From NCBI RefSeq assembly GCF_006517625.1, contig NZ_VHQI01000003.1, forward strand, positions 310,001 to 374,000: 64,000 nt of DNA, in the 5' to 3' direction. Both the position numbers and the translations under genes were made by a program. The stretch is from Mixta tenebrionis (lineage in GTDB: Bacteria; Pseudomonadota; Gammaproteobacteria; Enterobacterales; Enterobacteriaceae). A model generated the notes under the pieces. That model was given only the letters and a program-made list of their open reading frames with translations, was not told the origin of the DNA and did no database searches. This document shows positions 1-8,796 of the stretch, piece after piece (the stretch's first letter is position 1; every line of letters starts with the position of its first letter).

Positions 1-651
1 CGCTTCGCCGACATCGTAAACGCCAACATCAATTCGCTGCTGGATAAAGCAGAAGATCCGCAAAAAATGGTGCGCCTGATGATTCAGGAGATGGAGGATA
101 CGCTGGTTGAAGTACGCTCCACCTCTGCGCGCGCGCTGGCTGAACGTAAACAGCTGCTGCGCCGTATTGAACAGGCTCAGCTGCAGCAAAATGAGTGGCA
201 GGAAAAAGCGGAGCTGGCGTTACGCAAAGATAAAGACGATCTGGCCCGTTCCGCGCTGATTGAAAAACAGAAGCTCACCGACTTGACCGCTTCGCTGCAG
301 CAGGAAGTGACGCAGATTGATGAAACCCTGGCGCGGATGAAAGGCGAGATCGCCGAGCTGGAGAAAAAGCTGACTGAAACCCGTGCGCGTCAGCAGGCGT
401 TAACGCTGCGTCATCAGGCGGCTTCCTCTTCCCGCGACGTGCGTCGTCAGCTGGATACCGGTAAGCTGGACAGTGCGATGGCGCGCTTTGAATCCTTTGA
501 GCGCCGTATCGACCATATGGAAGCTGAAGCGGAAAGCCATCGTTTTGGTAAAAGCAAAACGCTGGATCAGCAGTTTGCCGAACTGCAGGCGGATGACGCC
601 ATCAGCGAGCAGCTGGCGGCGCTGAAAGCAAAAATGAACCGCAGCGAATAA
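1..651 (+). CDS. pspA: Phage shock protein A, 5' end cut by window
   Basis: PspA is the peripheral inner-membrane effector of the phage-shock response. In resting cells it inhibits the activator PspF; under envelope stress it oligomerises on damaged membrane (an ESCRT-III relative). The reading frame is open from base 1, which encodes Arg-Phe-Ala-Asp-Ile; by comparison with E. coli PspA only about five codons (MGIFS) lie outside the window. The protein is almost entirely charged alpha-helical coiled coil, as expected for the family, with the early block [20 protein letters not shown] strongly conserved. It is the first gene of pspABCD, read rightward. The sigma-54 promoter and pspF would lie just left of the window. 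Identity is certain; only the start is missing. Confidence 0.97.
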   Translation, partial: RFADIVNANINSLLDKAEDPQKMVRLMIQEMEDTLVEVRSTSARALAERKQLLRRIEQAQLQQNEWQEKAELALRKDKDDLARSALIEKQKLTDLTASLQQEVTQIDETLARMKGEIAELEKKLTETRARQQALTLRHQAASSSRDVRRQLDTGKLDSAMARFESFERRIDHMEAEAESHRFGKSKTLDQQFAELQADDAISEQLAALKAKMNRSE

Positions 652-663
652 GCGTGAGAAGCA

Positions 664-688
664 CGCCCTGGTTGTTAAACGCAGGGCG
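664..688 (+). other. Intercistronic hairpin between pspA and pspB
   Basis: CGCCCTG at 664-670 pairs with CAGGGCG at 682-688 around an 11-nt loop, in the 97-bp gap after pspA. There is no T-tract, so this looks like an mRNA-stabilising or partially attenuating hairpin rather than a full terminator. It would allow PspA to be made in excess of PspB and PspC. The role is inferred from position. Confidence 0.55.
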
Positions 689-748
689 CTGCCAGCCTGT
701 TGAATTAGCCGTTTTGCCCGTGAGGGGCGACACCTTCAAGGAGAGAGA

Positions 749-976
749 ATGAGCTCACTATTTCTTGCCATACCACTGACTATTTTTGTGCTGTTTGTGG
801 CACCGGTCTGGCTGTGGCTGCACTACAGCAATCGCCAGAACGGCGCCGCCAGCCTCTCTTCCGGCGATATGCAGCGCCTGCAACAGCTCACCCAGGAGGC
901 CAGCCGCATGCGCGAGCGCATTCAGACGCTGGAAGAGATACTTGATGCGGAACACCCGGAATGGAGGCAGCCATGA
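749..976 (+). CDS. pspB: Phage shock protein B
   Basis: PspB is a small inner-membrane protein that works with PspC to sense membrane stress and release PspA from PspF. The 75-residue product has one N-terminal membrane segment (about residues 4-26) followed by a cytoplasmic amphipathic coiled coil with a leucine and arginine pattern (RLQQLTQEASRMRERIQTLE), the standard PspB layout and length. A GGAGAG ribosome-binding site sits 5-10 nt before the ATG. Its stop overlaps the pspC start (ATGA), so the two are probably translationally coupled. Confidence 0.96.
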   Translation: MSSLFLAIPLTIFVLFVAPVWLWLHYSNRQNGAASLSSGDMQRLQQLTQEASRMRERIQTLEEILDAEHPEWRQP

Positions 977-1335
977 GCAACAGCCGATTCAGCGGTAAAA
1001 AACTGTGGCGCATTCCGCAGCAGGGGAAAATCAAGGGCGTCTGCGCCGGTATTGCCCACTATCTGGATATCCCGGTCACTCTGGTGCGGGTGATGGTGGT
1101 GCTGTCGATGGTGTTTGGCCTGTTTATGCTGACGCTGGCGGCCTACATCATCCTCAGCTTTGTACTGACGCCGATGCCTGCATACGTTGAGGAGGAAGCG
1201 CCGCCGCCGCGGGCGGATGAGCTGCTGAATGCGGTAAGCCAGGAGATGGCGCAGAATGAAAGCAAGCTGCGCCAGCTGGAGCGCTACGTAACCTCCGAAA
1301 CCTTCAGCGTTCGCAGCCGCTTCCGTCAGCTTTGA
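973..1335 (+). CDS. pspC: Phage shock protein C
   Basis: PspC is the membrane partner of PspB in stress signalling. The protein (120 residues) starts with a soluble segment carrying the PspC signature (KLWRIPQQGKIKGVCAGIAHYL), then hydrophobic segments around residues 35-60 and a charged C-terminal tail ending SVRSRFRQL. I place the start at 973, the ATG overlapping the pspB stop, because the product then begins MSNSRFSGKKLW like family members; an in-frame ATG at 961 lies inside pspB. The 3' end is followed by a second degraded copy of its own tail (see the repeat at 1270-1391). Confidence 0.95.
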   Translation: MSNSRFSGKKLWRIPQQGKIKGVCAGIAHYLDIPVTLVRVMVVLSMVFGLFMLTLAAYIILSFVLTPMPAYVEEEAPPPRADELLNAVSQEMAQNESKLRQLERYVTSETFSVRSRFRQL

Positions 1336-1391
1336 TCGTCGGCTGGAGCGTGACGTGGCCTTCAGCGTTCGCAGCCGCTTTCGCCGGCTGG
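1270..1391 (+). repeat. pspC: Imperfect tandem duplication of the pspC 3' end
   Basis: Bases 1270-1333 and 1337-1391 are similar. Both contain CGYCRGCTGGAGCG followed by CCTTCAGCGTTCGCAGCCGC, 20 of 20 bases identical at 1301-1320 and 1359-1378. The second copy has lost about 9 nt between these two blocks. Read from 1334, one frame off pspC, the second copy encodes DRRLERDVAFSVRSRFRRLD, a clear paralogue of the PspC tail LERYVTSETFSVRSRFRQL. It lies between the pspC stop and the pspD ribosome-binding site and is not translated in the pspC frame. Confidence 0.85.
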
Positions 1392-1436
1392 ATCGGGCTT
1401 GCCCGTCCGGCCTGCCTTTACGCCCTGAGGAGAAGT

Positions 1437-1664
1437 ATGTCGAACTTTCGTCAACGCGCTTATCGCGCGACGCCGGCGCTGAAAAGCGTGGGCAAACAAT
1501 TACTTATCCACGGCCTGATGCTGGCGCCCGCCGGCATCAGCGGCTGGGCGATAAAATCGATAGCGCGCAGGCCGCTGCGTTTGCTGATCGCTTTCGCGCT
1601 GGAGCCGCTGCTGAAAAAGGCGGCCAGCCGTCTTGCTTCCCGCCTGCGTTCCCCGATGCGCTAA
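1437..1664 (+). CDS. pspD: Phage shock protein D
   Basis: PspD is a small peripheral inner-membrane protein of the psp regulon with a poorly defined role. The 75-residue product matches the E. coli family core GWAIKSIARRPLRLLIAFAL, followed by EPLLKKAASRLA. The start at 1437 follows a GAGGAGAAG ribosome-binding site and gives the family length (73-75 residues). The same frame is open further upstream, but that part is the duplicated pspC tail. It is the fourth gene of pspABCD; pspE is not seen here. Confidence 0.9.
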   Translation: MSNFRQRAYRATPALKSVGKQLLIHGLMLAPAGISGWAIKSIARRPLRLLIAFALEPLLKKAASRLASRLRSPMR

Positions 1665-1798
1665 CCGGCGCGTCTCCGCTTTATCTGGCGCGATGCCGCC
1701 AGTTAGCCGTTTTCTTCATGAATACAGTACACTGACGGTCAGCTTGTCGGCGCGATCGCTTTTTTGCCGACATTATGAACGCAGCAAGGACAGACCTG

Positions 1799-3205
1799 AT
1801 GAAACGAATTCAACATGAACTGGCGGCATGGGTAAACCGGGGCGTGGATCGCCATTTACGCCTGGCGGTAACCGGCCTCAGCCGCAGCGGGAAAACGGCC
1901 TTTATTACTTCGCTGGTTAATCAGCTGCTGAATGTGCACGCCGGGGCGCGGCTGCCGCTTTTCTCCGTCGCGCGCGAAGAGCGCCTGCTGGGCGTGAAGC
2001 GCGTGCCGCAGCGCGATATGGGCATTCAGCGTTTTACCTATGATGAAGGGCTGGCCCAGCTGTATGGCGATCCGCCTGGCTGGCCGACGCCGACGCGCGG
2101 CGTCAGCGAAATGCAGCTGGCATTGCGCTTTCGCTCGCAGGATTCGCTGCTGCGTCATTTCAAACAGACCGCCACGCTCTGGCTGGAAATCGTGGACTAT
2201 CCCGGCGAGTGGCTGCTGGATCTGCCGATGCTGGCGCAGGATTACTTCAGCTGGTCGCGGCAGATGAACAGTCTGCTGCAGGGCGAGCGGGCGCAGTGGG
2301 CCGCCGACTGGCGACGGCTCAGCGCCACGCTCGATCCGCTGGCGCCGGCGGATGAAAACCGACTGGCCGCCATCGCCGAAGCCTGGACCGCTTCACTGCT
2401 GCGCTGCAAGCAGGAAGGGCTGCACTTTATTCAGCCGGGGCGCTTTGTGCTGCCTGGCGAGATGGCGGGCGCCCCGGCCCTGCAGTTTTTCCCCTGGCCG
2501 CAAGATCATGCGACAGACGAAACGCGTCTGGCGCAGGCGGATAAGGGCAGCAATATTGCCATGCTGCGCCAGCGTTACGACTATTACTGTCAGCACATCG
2601 TCAAAGCCTTTTATAAAAATCATTTTCTTGGCTTCGATCGCCAGATCGTGCTGGTGGATTGTCTGCAGCCGCTCAACAGCGGCCCGCTGGCCTTTAACGA
2701 TATGCGGCTGGCGCTGACGCAGCTGATGCAAAGTTTCCATTACGGTCAGCGCACGCTGTTTCGCCGTCTGTTTTCGCCGGTCATCGATAAGCTGCTGTTT
2801 GCCGCGACCAAAGCGGATCATATCACCGTCGATCAACATGCTAATCTGGTGTCGCTGCTTCAGCAGCTGGTACAGGATGCCAGGCAGAACGCCGCTTTTG
2901 AAGGCATCGCTACCGACAGCATCGACTGCATCGGGCTGGCTTCGGTACAGGCGACGCAGAGCGGTATCGTCGATCATCAGGGCGAAAAAATACCTGCGCT
3001 GCGCGGGCAGCGCCTCAGCGACGGAGCGCCGCTGACGGTATTCCCCGGCGAGGTGCCGCCGCGCCTGCCGGGCAGCGCCTTCTGGCAGTCACAGGGATTT
3101 CATTTTGAACAGTTCCGGCCGCAGAAGCTGGAGATCGATCGTCCACTGCCGCATATCCGCATGGATGCCGCGCTGGAATTTTTACTGGGAGATAAATTGC
3201 GATGA
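1799..3205 (+). CDS. ycjX: YcjX, P-loop NTPase of the Psp regulon
   Basis: YcjX is a predicted Ras-like GTPase/ATPase (DUF463) co-regulated with the psp genes. The product is 468 residues and shows the P-loop GLSRSGKT near residue 29, plus conserved blocks such as [20 protein letters not shown] and [18 protein letters not shown]. The start at 1799 (MKRIQHEL) has AAGGA 9-13 nt upstream and matches the E. coli start; an in-frame ATG eight codons earlier has no such site. It overlaps ycjF by 4 nt (GATGA), so the pair is coupled. Its cellular role is not established. Confidence 0.95.
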   Translation: MKRIQHELAAWVNRGVDRHLRLAVTGLSRSGKTAFITSLVNQLLNVHAGARLPLFSVAREERLLGVKRVPQRDMGIQRFTYDEGLAQLYGDPPGWPTPTRGVSEMQLALRFRSQDSLLRHFKQTATLWLEIVDYPGEWLLDLPMLAQDYFSWSRQMNSLLQGERAQWAADWRRLSATLDPLAPADENRLAAIAEAWTASLLRCKQEGLHFIQPGRFVLPGEMAGAPALQFFPWPQDHATDETRLAQADKGSNIAMLRQRYDYYCQHIVKAFYKNHFLGFDRQIVLVDCLQPLNSGPLAFNDMRLALTQLMQSFHYGQRTLFRRLFSPVIDKLLFAATKADHITVDQHANLVSLLQQLVQDARQNAAFEGIATDSIDCIGLASVQATQSGIVDHQGEKIPALRGQRLSDGAPLTVFPGEVPPRLPGSAFWQSQGFHFEQFRPQKLEIDRPLPHIRMDAALEFLLGDKLR

Positions 3206-4263
3206 GTCAGCCGCCGTTAAAACCGCGTATCGATTTTGCACCGTCGCTGGAAAATGACCAGACGCAGGCGCTTAAGCCGGCGCAGCGCTTTGACGCGCTG
3301 GATGAGAGCCAGTTTACGCCGCGTCAGGATGAGGAGATCGACGCAGAGACGCCGCCTGATGAAGGGGTGGTCGAGCGCGCGCTGCGTCCCCGACGCAGCA
3401 TCTGGCGTCGCATGGTTACGGCCGGCATCGGCCTGTTTGCCGCCAGCGCAGTAGCGCAGGGCGTGCAGTGGATGCTGGACGCCTGGCAGCAGCAGCAGTG
3501 GTTTGCGCTGGGCGCAGGCGCTGCGGGCTTGCTGATTGTGCTGGCGGGCGTCGGCGCGCTGGTTAGTGAATGGCGCCACCTCTGGCAGCTGCGTCAGCGG
3601 GCGGAAGAGCGGGATGTTGGGCGCGAGCTGTTGCACAGCCACGGCGCCGGGCGCGCGAAGGGCTTTTGCGAGAAGCTGGCGCAGCAGGCGGGGCTGGATC
3701 AGGGTCATCCGGCGCTACAGCGCTGGCAGGCCTCCCTGCATGAAACCCATAACGATCGGGAAGTGGTAACGCTCTACGCGCAGCTGGTGCAGCCGGCGCT
3801 CGATCGTCAGGCGCGTGCTGAAATCAGCCGCAACGCGGCGGAAGCCACGCTGATGATCGCCGTCAGCCCGCTGGCGCTGGTGGATATGGCCTTTATCGCC
3901 TGGCGCAACCTGCGCATGATCAACCGTATCGCCGCCGTGTATGGCATCCAGCTGGGCTATTTCAGCCGTATTCGTCTGTTTCGTCTGGTGCTGCTGAATA
4001 TCGCGTTTGCCGGCGCCTCTGAGCTGGTGCGCGAGGTCGGTATGGACTGGCTGTCGCAGGATTTGGCGGCGCGACTTTCAGCGCGCGCCGCGCAGGGCAT
4101 CGGCGCCGGGCTGTTAACGGCGCGGCTGGGTATTAAAGCGATGGAGCTGTGTCGTCCGCTGCCGTGGCTGAACGATCGTCCGAAGCTGGGTGATTTTCGC
4201 CGTGAGCTGATCGCCCAGCTGAAGCGCAGCCTGCAGCCGCGTGTCGGCAAAGCGGAGAAGTAG
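3202..4263 (+). CDS. ycjF: YcjF, inner-membrane DUF697 protein
   Basis: YcjF is an inner-membrane protein of 353 residues encoded together with the NTPase YcjX. It has an acidic and basic N-terminal cytosolic part (about residues 1-65), two hydrophobic segments around residues 72-90 and 102-122, and a C-terminal domain typical of DUF697 ([20 protein letters not shown], then [17 protein letters not shown]). Its start overlaps the ycjX stop. A short GC-rich element with T6 (about 4289-4310) follows and may end the transcript. Confidence 0.94.
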   Translation: MSQPPLKPRIDFAPSLENDQTQALKPAQRFDALDESQFTPRQDEEIDAETPPDEGVVERALRPRRSIWRRMVTAGIGLFAASAVAQGVQWMLDAWQQQQWFALGAGAAGLLIVLAGVGALVSEWRHLWQLRQRAEERDVGRELLHSHGAGRAKGFCEKLAQQAGLDQGHPALQRWQASLHETHNDREVVTLYAQLVQPALDRQARAEISRNAAEATLMIAVSPLALVDMAFIAWRNLRMINRIAAVYGIQLGYFSRIRLFRLVLLNIAFAGASELVREVGMDWLSQDLAARLSARAAQGIGAGLLTARLGIKAMELCRPLPWLNDRPKLGDFRRELIAQLKRSLQPRVGKAEK

Positions 4264-4526
4264 CCGGCCGTCGTTTCCGCTGGCGTAAGGCGCACAATGC
4301 GGGCTTTTTTATGCGTCTTCGCCGGCGGCTGTTCTGGCTGAGGTAAAAATTTTGTTATAAACCTCTAAAAAATGGCGCAAGCGCATGATTATCGATAACG
4401 CTTCCGTTACACTTCTTGCCCGGCGCCGTGCACTGTCAACTTATCCTGACAGAGCACTTCTGGCTTATCGCAAGTTAGCGTATTATTTCCTGATTCGCTG
4501 TTACCAAATTCAGTAAGGCCTACCCG

Positions 4527-6092
4527 ATGCGTTTGGAAGTCTTTTGTCAGGACCGAATTGGTCTCGCCCGTGAACTACTCGATCTACTGGTAGAGCGCAG
4601 TATTGATCTGCGGGGAATTGAAATTGCGCCGATCGGCCGTATCTATCTCAACTTTTCCGCTATCGCCTTTGACCAGTTCAGCCAGCTGATGGCGGAGATT
4701 CGCCGTATCCCTGGCGTCACCGACGTGCGCACCATCTCCTATATGCCCTCGGAACGCGAGCACCGGGCGCTCAGCGCCTTGCTGACCGCGATGCCGGAGC
4801 CGGTGTTTTCGATTGATATGAAGGGTAAAGTAGAGCTGGCGAACCCCGCCGCGCAAAGTCTGTTCGACCTTGACGAACATAAAATCCGCAACTGCGCCAT
4901 CGCTTCGCTGGTGAGCGGCTTTAACTTTTCCCGCTGGCTGGAAAGCGAGCGGGTGGAAGCGCAGACGCAGCGCGTGGTTATTCAGGGGCGCGACTTTTTG
5001 CTGGAGGCGCGGCCGATCTACGCGGCGGAAGAGGAGGGCGCTGCGCTGCCGGTAGGGGCGATGGTGATGCTGAAATCGACCGCGCGCATGGGGCGCCAGC
5101 TGCAAAATCTGGCGGTCAACGATGACAGCGAGTTTCAGCATATCGTTGCGGTCAGTGCGAAAATGCGTCAGGTGGTGGAGCAGGCGCGTAAGCTGGCGAT
5201 GCTTGACGCGCCGCTGCTGATCGTCGGCGATACCGGCACCGGCAAAGATATGCTGGCGCGCGCCTGTCATCTGCGCAGCGCGCGCGGTAAACAGCCGTTT
5301 CTGGCGCTTAACTGCGCCTCGCTGCCGGATGACGTAGCGGAAAGCGAGCTGTTTGGCCATGCGGCGGGCGCTTATCCCAACGCGCTGGAAGGCAAAAAAG
5401 GTTTCTTCGAGCAGGCCAACGGCGGTTCGGTGCTGCTGGATGAGATTGGCGAAATGTCGCCGCGCATGCAGACCAAGCTGCTGCGTTTTCTTAATGACGG
5501 CACCTTCCGCCGCGTTGGGGAAGAGCATGAGGTGCACGTAAACGTGCGCGTTATTTGCGCCACGCAGCGTAATCTGACCGAGCTGGTGCAGCGCGGTGAG
5601 TTTCGTGAAGATCTCTTTTATCGCCTCAACGTGCTGACGCTGAACCTGCCGCCGCTGCGCGATCGCCCGCAGGATATTTTGCCGTTAACCGAGCTGTTCG
5701 TGGCGCGCTTTGCCGATGAGCAGGGGGTGGCGCGTCCGCGGCTTGCGCCGCAGCTTAATGCGTTTCTGACGCGCTACAACTGGCCGGGCAACGTGCGCCA
5801 GCTGAAAAATGCGCTCTATCGCGCGCTGGCGCAGCTGGATGGCTATGAGCTACGCCCGCAGGATATTATGCTGCCGGAGTTTACTGAACAGCTGGCGCTG
5901 GATGAGCAGGCGATGGAAGGATCGCTGGATGAGATCACCAGCCGCTTTGAGCGTTCGGTGCTGACGCGCCTCTACCTTTCCTATCCCAGCACGCGCAAGC
6001 TGGCAAAGCGGCTGGGCGTCTCTCATACCGCGATTGCCAATAAGCTGCGCGAATATGGGCTGAGCCAGAAAAAAGGAGAAAGCGAAAGCTAA
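4527..6092 (+). CDS. tyrR: TyrR, aromatic amino-acid regulator
   Basis: TyrR represses or activates aromatic amino-acid biosynthesis and transport genes in response to tyrosine, phenylalanine and tryptophan. The 521-residue protein has an N-terminal ACT domain (about 1-70), a PAS region (about 78-190), an AAA+ domain with Walker A GDTGTGKD and Walker B LLDEIGEM, and a C-terminal helix-turn-helix (LAKRLGVSHTAIANKLREYG). The GAFTGA loop of sigma-54 activators is replaced by GHAAGAYPNAL, as in E. coli TyrR, which acts on sigma-70 promoters. It stands alone between ycjF and a foreign patch. Confidence 0.97.
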   Translation: MRLEVFCQDRIGLARELLDLLVERSIDLRGIEIAPIGRIYLNFSAIAFDQFSQLMAEIRRIPGVTDVRTISYMPSEREHRALSALLTAMPEPVFSIDMKGKVELANPAAQSLFDLDEHKIRNCAIASLVSGFNFSRWLESERVEAQTQRVVIQGRDFLLEARPIYAAEEEGAALPVGAMVMLKSTARMGRQLQNLAVNDDSEFQHIVAVSAKMRQVVEQARKLAMLDAPLLIVGDTGTGKDMLARACHLRSARGKQPFLALNCASLPDDVAESELFGHAAGAYPNALEGKKGFFEQANGGSVLLDEIGEMSPRMQTKLLRFLNDGTFRRVGEEHEVHVNVRVICATQRNLTELVQRGEFREDLFYRLNVLTLNLPPLRDRPQDILPLTELFVARFADEQGVARPRLAPQLNAFLTRYNWPGNVRQLKNALYRALAQLDGYELRPQDIMLPEFTEQLALDEQAMEGSLDEITSRFERSVLTRLYLSYPSTRKLAKRLGVSHTAIANKLREYGLSQKKGESES

Positions 6093-6107
6093 GCCGTGGT
6101 GCGATGA

Positions 6108-6128
6108 TGCGGGCGCCTGAGGCGTCCG
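6108..6128 (+). terminator. Hairpin after tyrR
   Basis: GCGGGCGCC (6108-6116) and GGCGTCCGC (6120-6128) can form a nine-pair stem with one G-T pair and a 3-nt loop, 16 nt after the tyrR stop. There is no T-tract, so it is a weak or factor-assisted terminator or an mRNA-stabilising stem. Confidence 0.45.
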
Positions 6129-6151
6129 CTTCGCTTAAGGAATATGGATGG

Positions 6152-6610
6152 CTAGTTCCTCTCAGTAACCCATTCTCCGTTGCTTTTTAGCAGGTATCTT
6201 GCACCATCCATGGTGAAATAAGTTCTGTCGTCACCAGTGTGACTGACAATAAAAACCGCATCTTTTTCAATACACCTTTTTTCACTTTTCATATCGTCGA
6301 AACAAAGAAGATCATATTTACCCCTTTCTTTATAGCCTTCACCAAATAACCAGAAAATTACTGAAAAGTAACTTTTTTTATCCGTAGCAGGAACATGGTA
6401 TTTTTCCTTTAGCATGGTACGGTTCTCCAGCCACCAGTTTATTTTACCCCGATCGGTAAGGGGAAAGTGGTTTACCAGCACTGAACTGAACCTGCTGCCA
6501 TGTTGATGAACAGCAATGATTTTTACCGGGCGAAAAATGAACCAGAATGCATATAATAGCAGGACGCAGCTAAGTACTAACGGGATGTGATATTTTTTAT
6601 TCAGTTCCAT
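6152..6610 (-). CDS. DUF943 family membrane-anchored protein
   Basis: The 152-residue product has one N-terminal membrane segment (about residues 7-26: IPLVLSCVLLLYAFWFIF) followed by a soluble domain with the DUF943 signature: RPVKIIAVHQ, SVLVNHFPLTDRGKINWWLE, YKERGKYDLLCFDDMKSEK. The family is largely confined to Enterobacterales and has no proven function; members often lie with other small variable genes, which I recall rather than can show. I prefer the start at 6610 because GGAG lies 7 nt upstream; an ATG at 6622 is possible. Base composition is clearly more AT-rich than the flanking genes, and the gene interrupts tyrR-tpx, so it was probably acquired. Its 5' end overlaps the tail of a truncated ORF. 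Confidence 0.8.
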   Translation of the reverse strand: MELNKKYHIPLVLSCVLLLYAFWFIFRPVKIIAVHQHGSRFSSVLVNHFPLTDRGKINWWLENRTMLKEKYHVPATDKKSYFSVIFWLFGEGYKERGKYDLLCFDDMKSEKRCIEKDAVFIVSHTGDDRTYFTMDGARYLLKSNGEWVTERN

Positions 6611-6794
6611 TGCGTTCTCCATGAATTTCCATATCGGTTATAAATGGCCGATAGCCAAACTGATTATAACGCTGTGATACCAACCAGATACGTAAAAAAT
6701 GATACTGGTTAAAATTAAAGTTTGATATATGGTTACTGTCGAAAACAAAATAACCTGCACCCTGTAATGCATGCGCGCCTGAAAGCGATCGCTT
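6597..6794 (-). pseudogene. Beheaded C-terminal ORF overlapping the DUF943 gene
   Basis: In minus frame, codons running from about 6794 to the TAA at 6597-6599 encode GAGYFVFDSNHISNFNFNQY, then HFLRIWLVSQRYNQFGYRPF and a charged end. The composition is protein-like and aromatic-rich. There is no start codon with a ribosome-binding site; a stop (TGA at 6795-6797) lies immediately upstream, inside a 16-bp palindrome. The tail overlaps the DUF943 start, the arrangement of translationally coupled genes. I infer a 3' remnant of a gene that once preceded DUF943. I do not recognise the family. Confidence 0.55.
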
Positions 6795-6801
6795 TCAATT
6801 T

Positions 6802-6948
6802 TTAATATTCCACTCTGGAGGCGACATCCGCTAAATTAAACCCTCCGTTTAGTTCAGTTCCGGTTAAGTTGCCGTAACAGATATCTTTAGCGATATAATC
6901 ATCTGCCTGATTTTGCCCTGAGAATGACGCCGGGAAACGCAAGCGCGG
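6802..6948 (-). pseudogene. Second beheaded C-terminal ORF
   Basis: A separate minus-strand frame, open from 6948 to a TAA at 6802-6804, encodes SFSGQNQADDYIAKDICYGN followed by LTGTELNGGFNLADVASRVEY. It looks like the end of a real protein but has an upstream TGA (6949-6951) and no start. It ends 8 bp before the other remnant begins, in a different frame, so they are probably two genes truncated by deletion. Identity is unknown; a secreted or polymorphic-toxin tail is only a guess. Confidence 0.45.
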
Positions 6949-7070
6949 TCATGACTGGTCATCCTTGTAACGTCATTATTTATGGCAACAGAATGATAAG
7001 TTGTGCAAGGTAACGCTGTAAATGTCATCTAAACAGAAAATTAATTAAGCGCAATAGCTAATAAATAATG

Positions 7071-7127
7071 CGCCAGGGGATGTTCATACTTAAACGTAAT
7101 GCGGAATATCGCCCCCTGGCGGGGGCG
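7071..7127 (-). terminator. Overlapping inverted repeats downstream of tpx
   Basis: CGCCAGGGG (7071-7079) is the exact reverse complement of CCCCTGGCG (7113-7121). The right arm also takes part in a compact hairpin, CGCCCCC (7110-7116) with GGGGGCG (7121-7127). The two foldings are mutually exclusive. They lie 18-70 bp past the tpx stop and probably end or protect the tpx transcript. Confidence 0.5.
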
Positions 7128-7144
7128 AAACGGCATCAGCCGGT

Positions 7145-7648
7145 TTATTTCAGCGCGGCCAGCGCCGCATCGTAATCCGGCTCGGTGGTAATTTCATTAA
7201 CCAGCTGGCTGTAAAGCACCGTATCGTTTTCATCCAGCACCACCACGGCGCGCGCGGTCAGACCCTGTAACGGGCCATCGGCGATTGCGACGCCATAATC
7301 TTCCTTAAAGTTACTGCCGCGCAGCGTGGAAAGCGTTACCACGTTAGAGAGACCATCGGAACCGCAAAAGCGCGACTGGGCGAACGGCAGATCGGCGGAA
7401 ATGCACAGCACCACGGCGTTTTCCATTTCGCCCGCCAGCTGATTGAACTTACGCACTGAAGCGGCGCAAACGCCGGTATCGATACTGGGGAAAATATTCA
7501 GCACCTTACGTTTGCCCGCATAGTCGGAAAGAGAAACGTCAGAAAGGTTTTTTGCCACCAGCGTGAAGGCGCGCGCTTTTTCGCCCGCCTGCGGTAGTTC
7601 TCCTGCTACGCTAACCGGATTGCCCTGAAAATTAACAGTCTGAGACAT
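7145..7648 (-). CDS. tpx: Thiol peroxidase Tpx
   Basis: Tpx is an atypical 2-Cys peroxiredoxin that reduces hydrogen peroxide and alkyl hydroperoxides using thioredoxin, in the periplasm or cytoplasm depending on the report. The 167-residue product carries the peroxidatic cysteine C61 in [17 protein letters not shown] and the resolving cysteine C95 in FAQSRFCG, the exact E. coli spacing. The start [12 protein letters not shown] matches the family. It is divergent from ycjG, as in E. coli; the intergenic region of 170 bp holds both promoters. Confidence 0.97.
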   Translation of the reverse strand: MSQTVNFQGNPVSVAGELPQAGEKARAFTLVAKNLSDVSLSDYAGKRKVLNIFPSIDTGVCAASVRKFNQLAGEMENAVVLCISADLPFAQSRFCGSDGLSNVVTLSTLRGSNFKEDYGVAIADGPLQGLTARAVVVLDENDTVLYSQLVNEITTEPDYDAALAALK

Positions 7649-7818
7649 AATCTATCCTTTTACTTTTGCTTAACAAGATTAACAGTGTAAAGGAACAGGC
7701 GTGGGTGAAACAGTAAATTATATAACAGACAGTAATCTTCCAACGCTGTCGGAACCGCGTATATTGCGAAGTGCATCGCATCCGTGGCGTTCCTGTTGCC
7801 GCTAACGAGAGAAAAAAG

Positions 7819-8796
7819 ATGAGAACGGTTAAAGTTTATCCGGAAGCCTGGCCGCTAAATAAACCTTTTGTGATTGCTCGCGGCAGCCGTGAGCAGGCGG
7901 GCGTGGTGGTAGTGGAACTGGAAGAGGATGGCGTTAAGGGCGTGGGCGAATGCACGCCTTATCCGCGCTATGGCGAAAGCGAAGCCTCGGTGCTGGCGCA
8001 AATTACGCTGCTGTTGCCGCAGCTGGAACAGGGAATAACGCGCGAAGCGTTGCAGCAGTCGCTGCCCGCCGGCGCAGCGCGTAATGCTATCGACTGTGCG
8101 TTATGGGATCTGGCCTGCCGTCAGCGACAGCAAACGCTGTGTCAGCATCTGAGCGTCACGCTGCCCGACAGCGTCAGCATGGCGCAAACCGTTACGCTGG
8201 ATACGCCGGAGCTGATGGCGTCCAGCGCGCTGGCGCTGTGGGAAAACGGCGCCGGGCTACTGAAAATTAAGCTCGATAATCATCTGATTACCGAACGGCT
8301 GATGGCGATTCGCAGCACGGTGCCGAAGGCGCGGCTGATTGTCGATGCGAATGAGTCCTGGCATAGCGAAGGGCTGGCGGCCCGCTGTCAGCTGTTGGCC
8401 GATCTCGGCGTAGAGATGCTGGAGCAGCCGCTGCCGGCTACCGATGATGAGGCGCTGGCTAACTTTATCCACCCGCTGCCGATATGCGCCGATGAAAGCT
8501 GCCATACGCGCGCCAGCCTGGCGGCGCTGCGCCAGCGCTATGAGATGATTAATATTAAACTGGATAAAACCGGCGGTTTGACTGAGGCGCTGGCGCTCGC
8601 CAGCGCGGCCGAACAGGCTGGTTTCGCCCTGATGCTGGGCTGCATGCTTTGTACCTCGCGCGCCATCAGCGCCGCGCTGCCGTTGGTGCCGCGGGCGCAT
8701 TTTGTCGATCTCGACGGACCGACCTGGCTGGCGGTAGATGTCGAGCCTGGTCTGGTTTTTAGCAGCGGAAGGATCGATCTTACGGCGGCCGGTTAA
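7819..8796 (+). CDS. ycjG: L-Ala-D/L-Glu epimerase
   Basis: This muconate-lactonizing/enolase-superfamily enzyme epimerises L-Ala-D-Glu to L-Ala-L-Glu, allowing recycled murein peptides to be degraded. The 325-residue product has the TIM-barrel acid/base lysine motif LLKIKLDN, metal ligands in LIVDANESW, MLEQPLP and ICADESCHTR, and the second lysine in INIKLDKTGGL. The start at 7819 (MRTVKVYPEAWPL) follows GAGAGAAAAAAG and matches E. coli; an in-frame upstream ATG at 7771 is less likely. The next gene, mppA, imports murein tripeptide, so the neighbourhood is murein recycling. mpaA is not present here. Confidence 0.94.
   Translation: MRTVKVYPEAWPLNKPFVIARGSREQAGVVVVELEEDGVKGVGECTPYPRYGESEASVLAQITLLLPQLEQGITREALQQSLPAGAARNAIDCALWDLACRQRQQTLCQHLSVTLPDSVSMAQTVTLDTPELMASSALALWENGAGLLKIKLDNHLITERLMAIRSTVPKARLIVDANESWHSEGLAARCQLLADLGVEMLEQPLPATDDEALANFIHPLPICADESCHTRASLAALRQRYEMINIKLDKTGGLTEALALASAAEQAGFALMLGCMLCTSRAISAALPLVPRAHFVDLDGPTWLAVDVEPGLVFSSGRIDLTAAG

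Noticed and set aside
4584-5537. 317-codon open frame antisense to tyrR
   Set aside because: It is an Arg/His/Gln-rich shadow of a GC-rich gene and has no ribosome-binding site; tyrR is certain.
6784-6791. GCGATCGC octamer as a HIP1-like element
   Set aside because: The same octamer appears several times in ordinary coding sequence here, so by itself it has no meaning.
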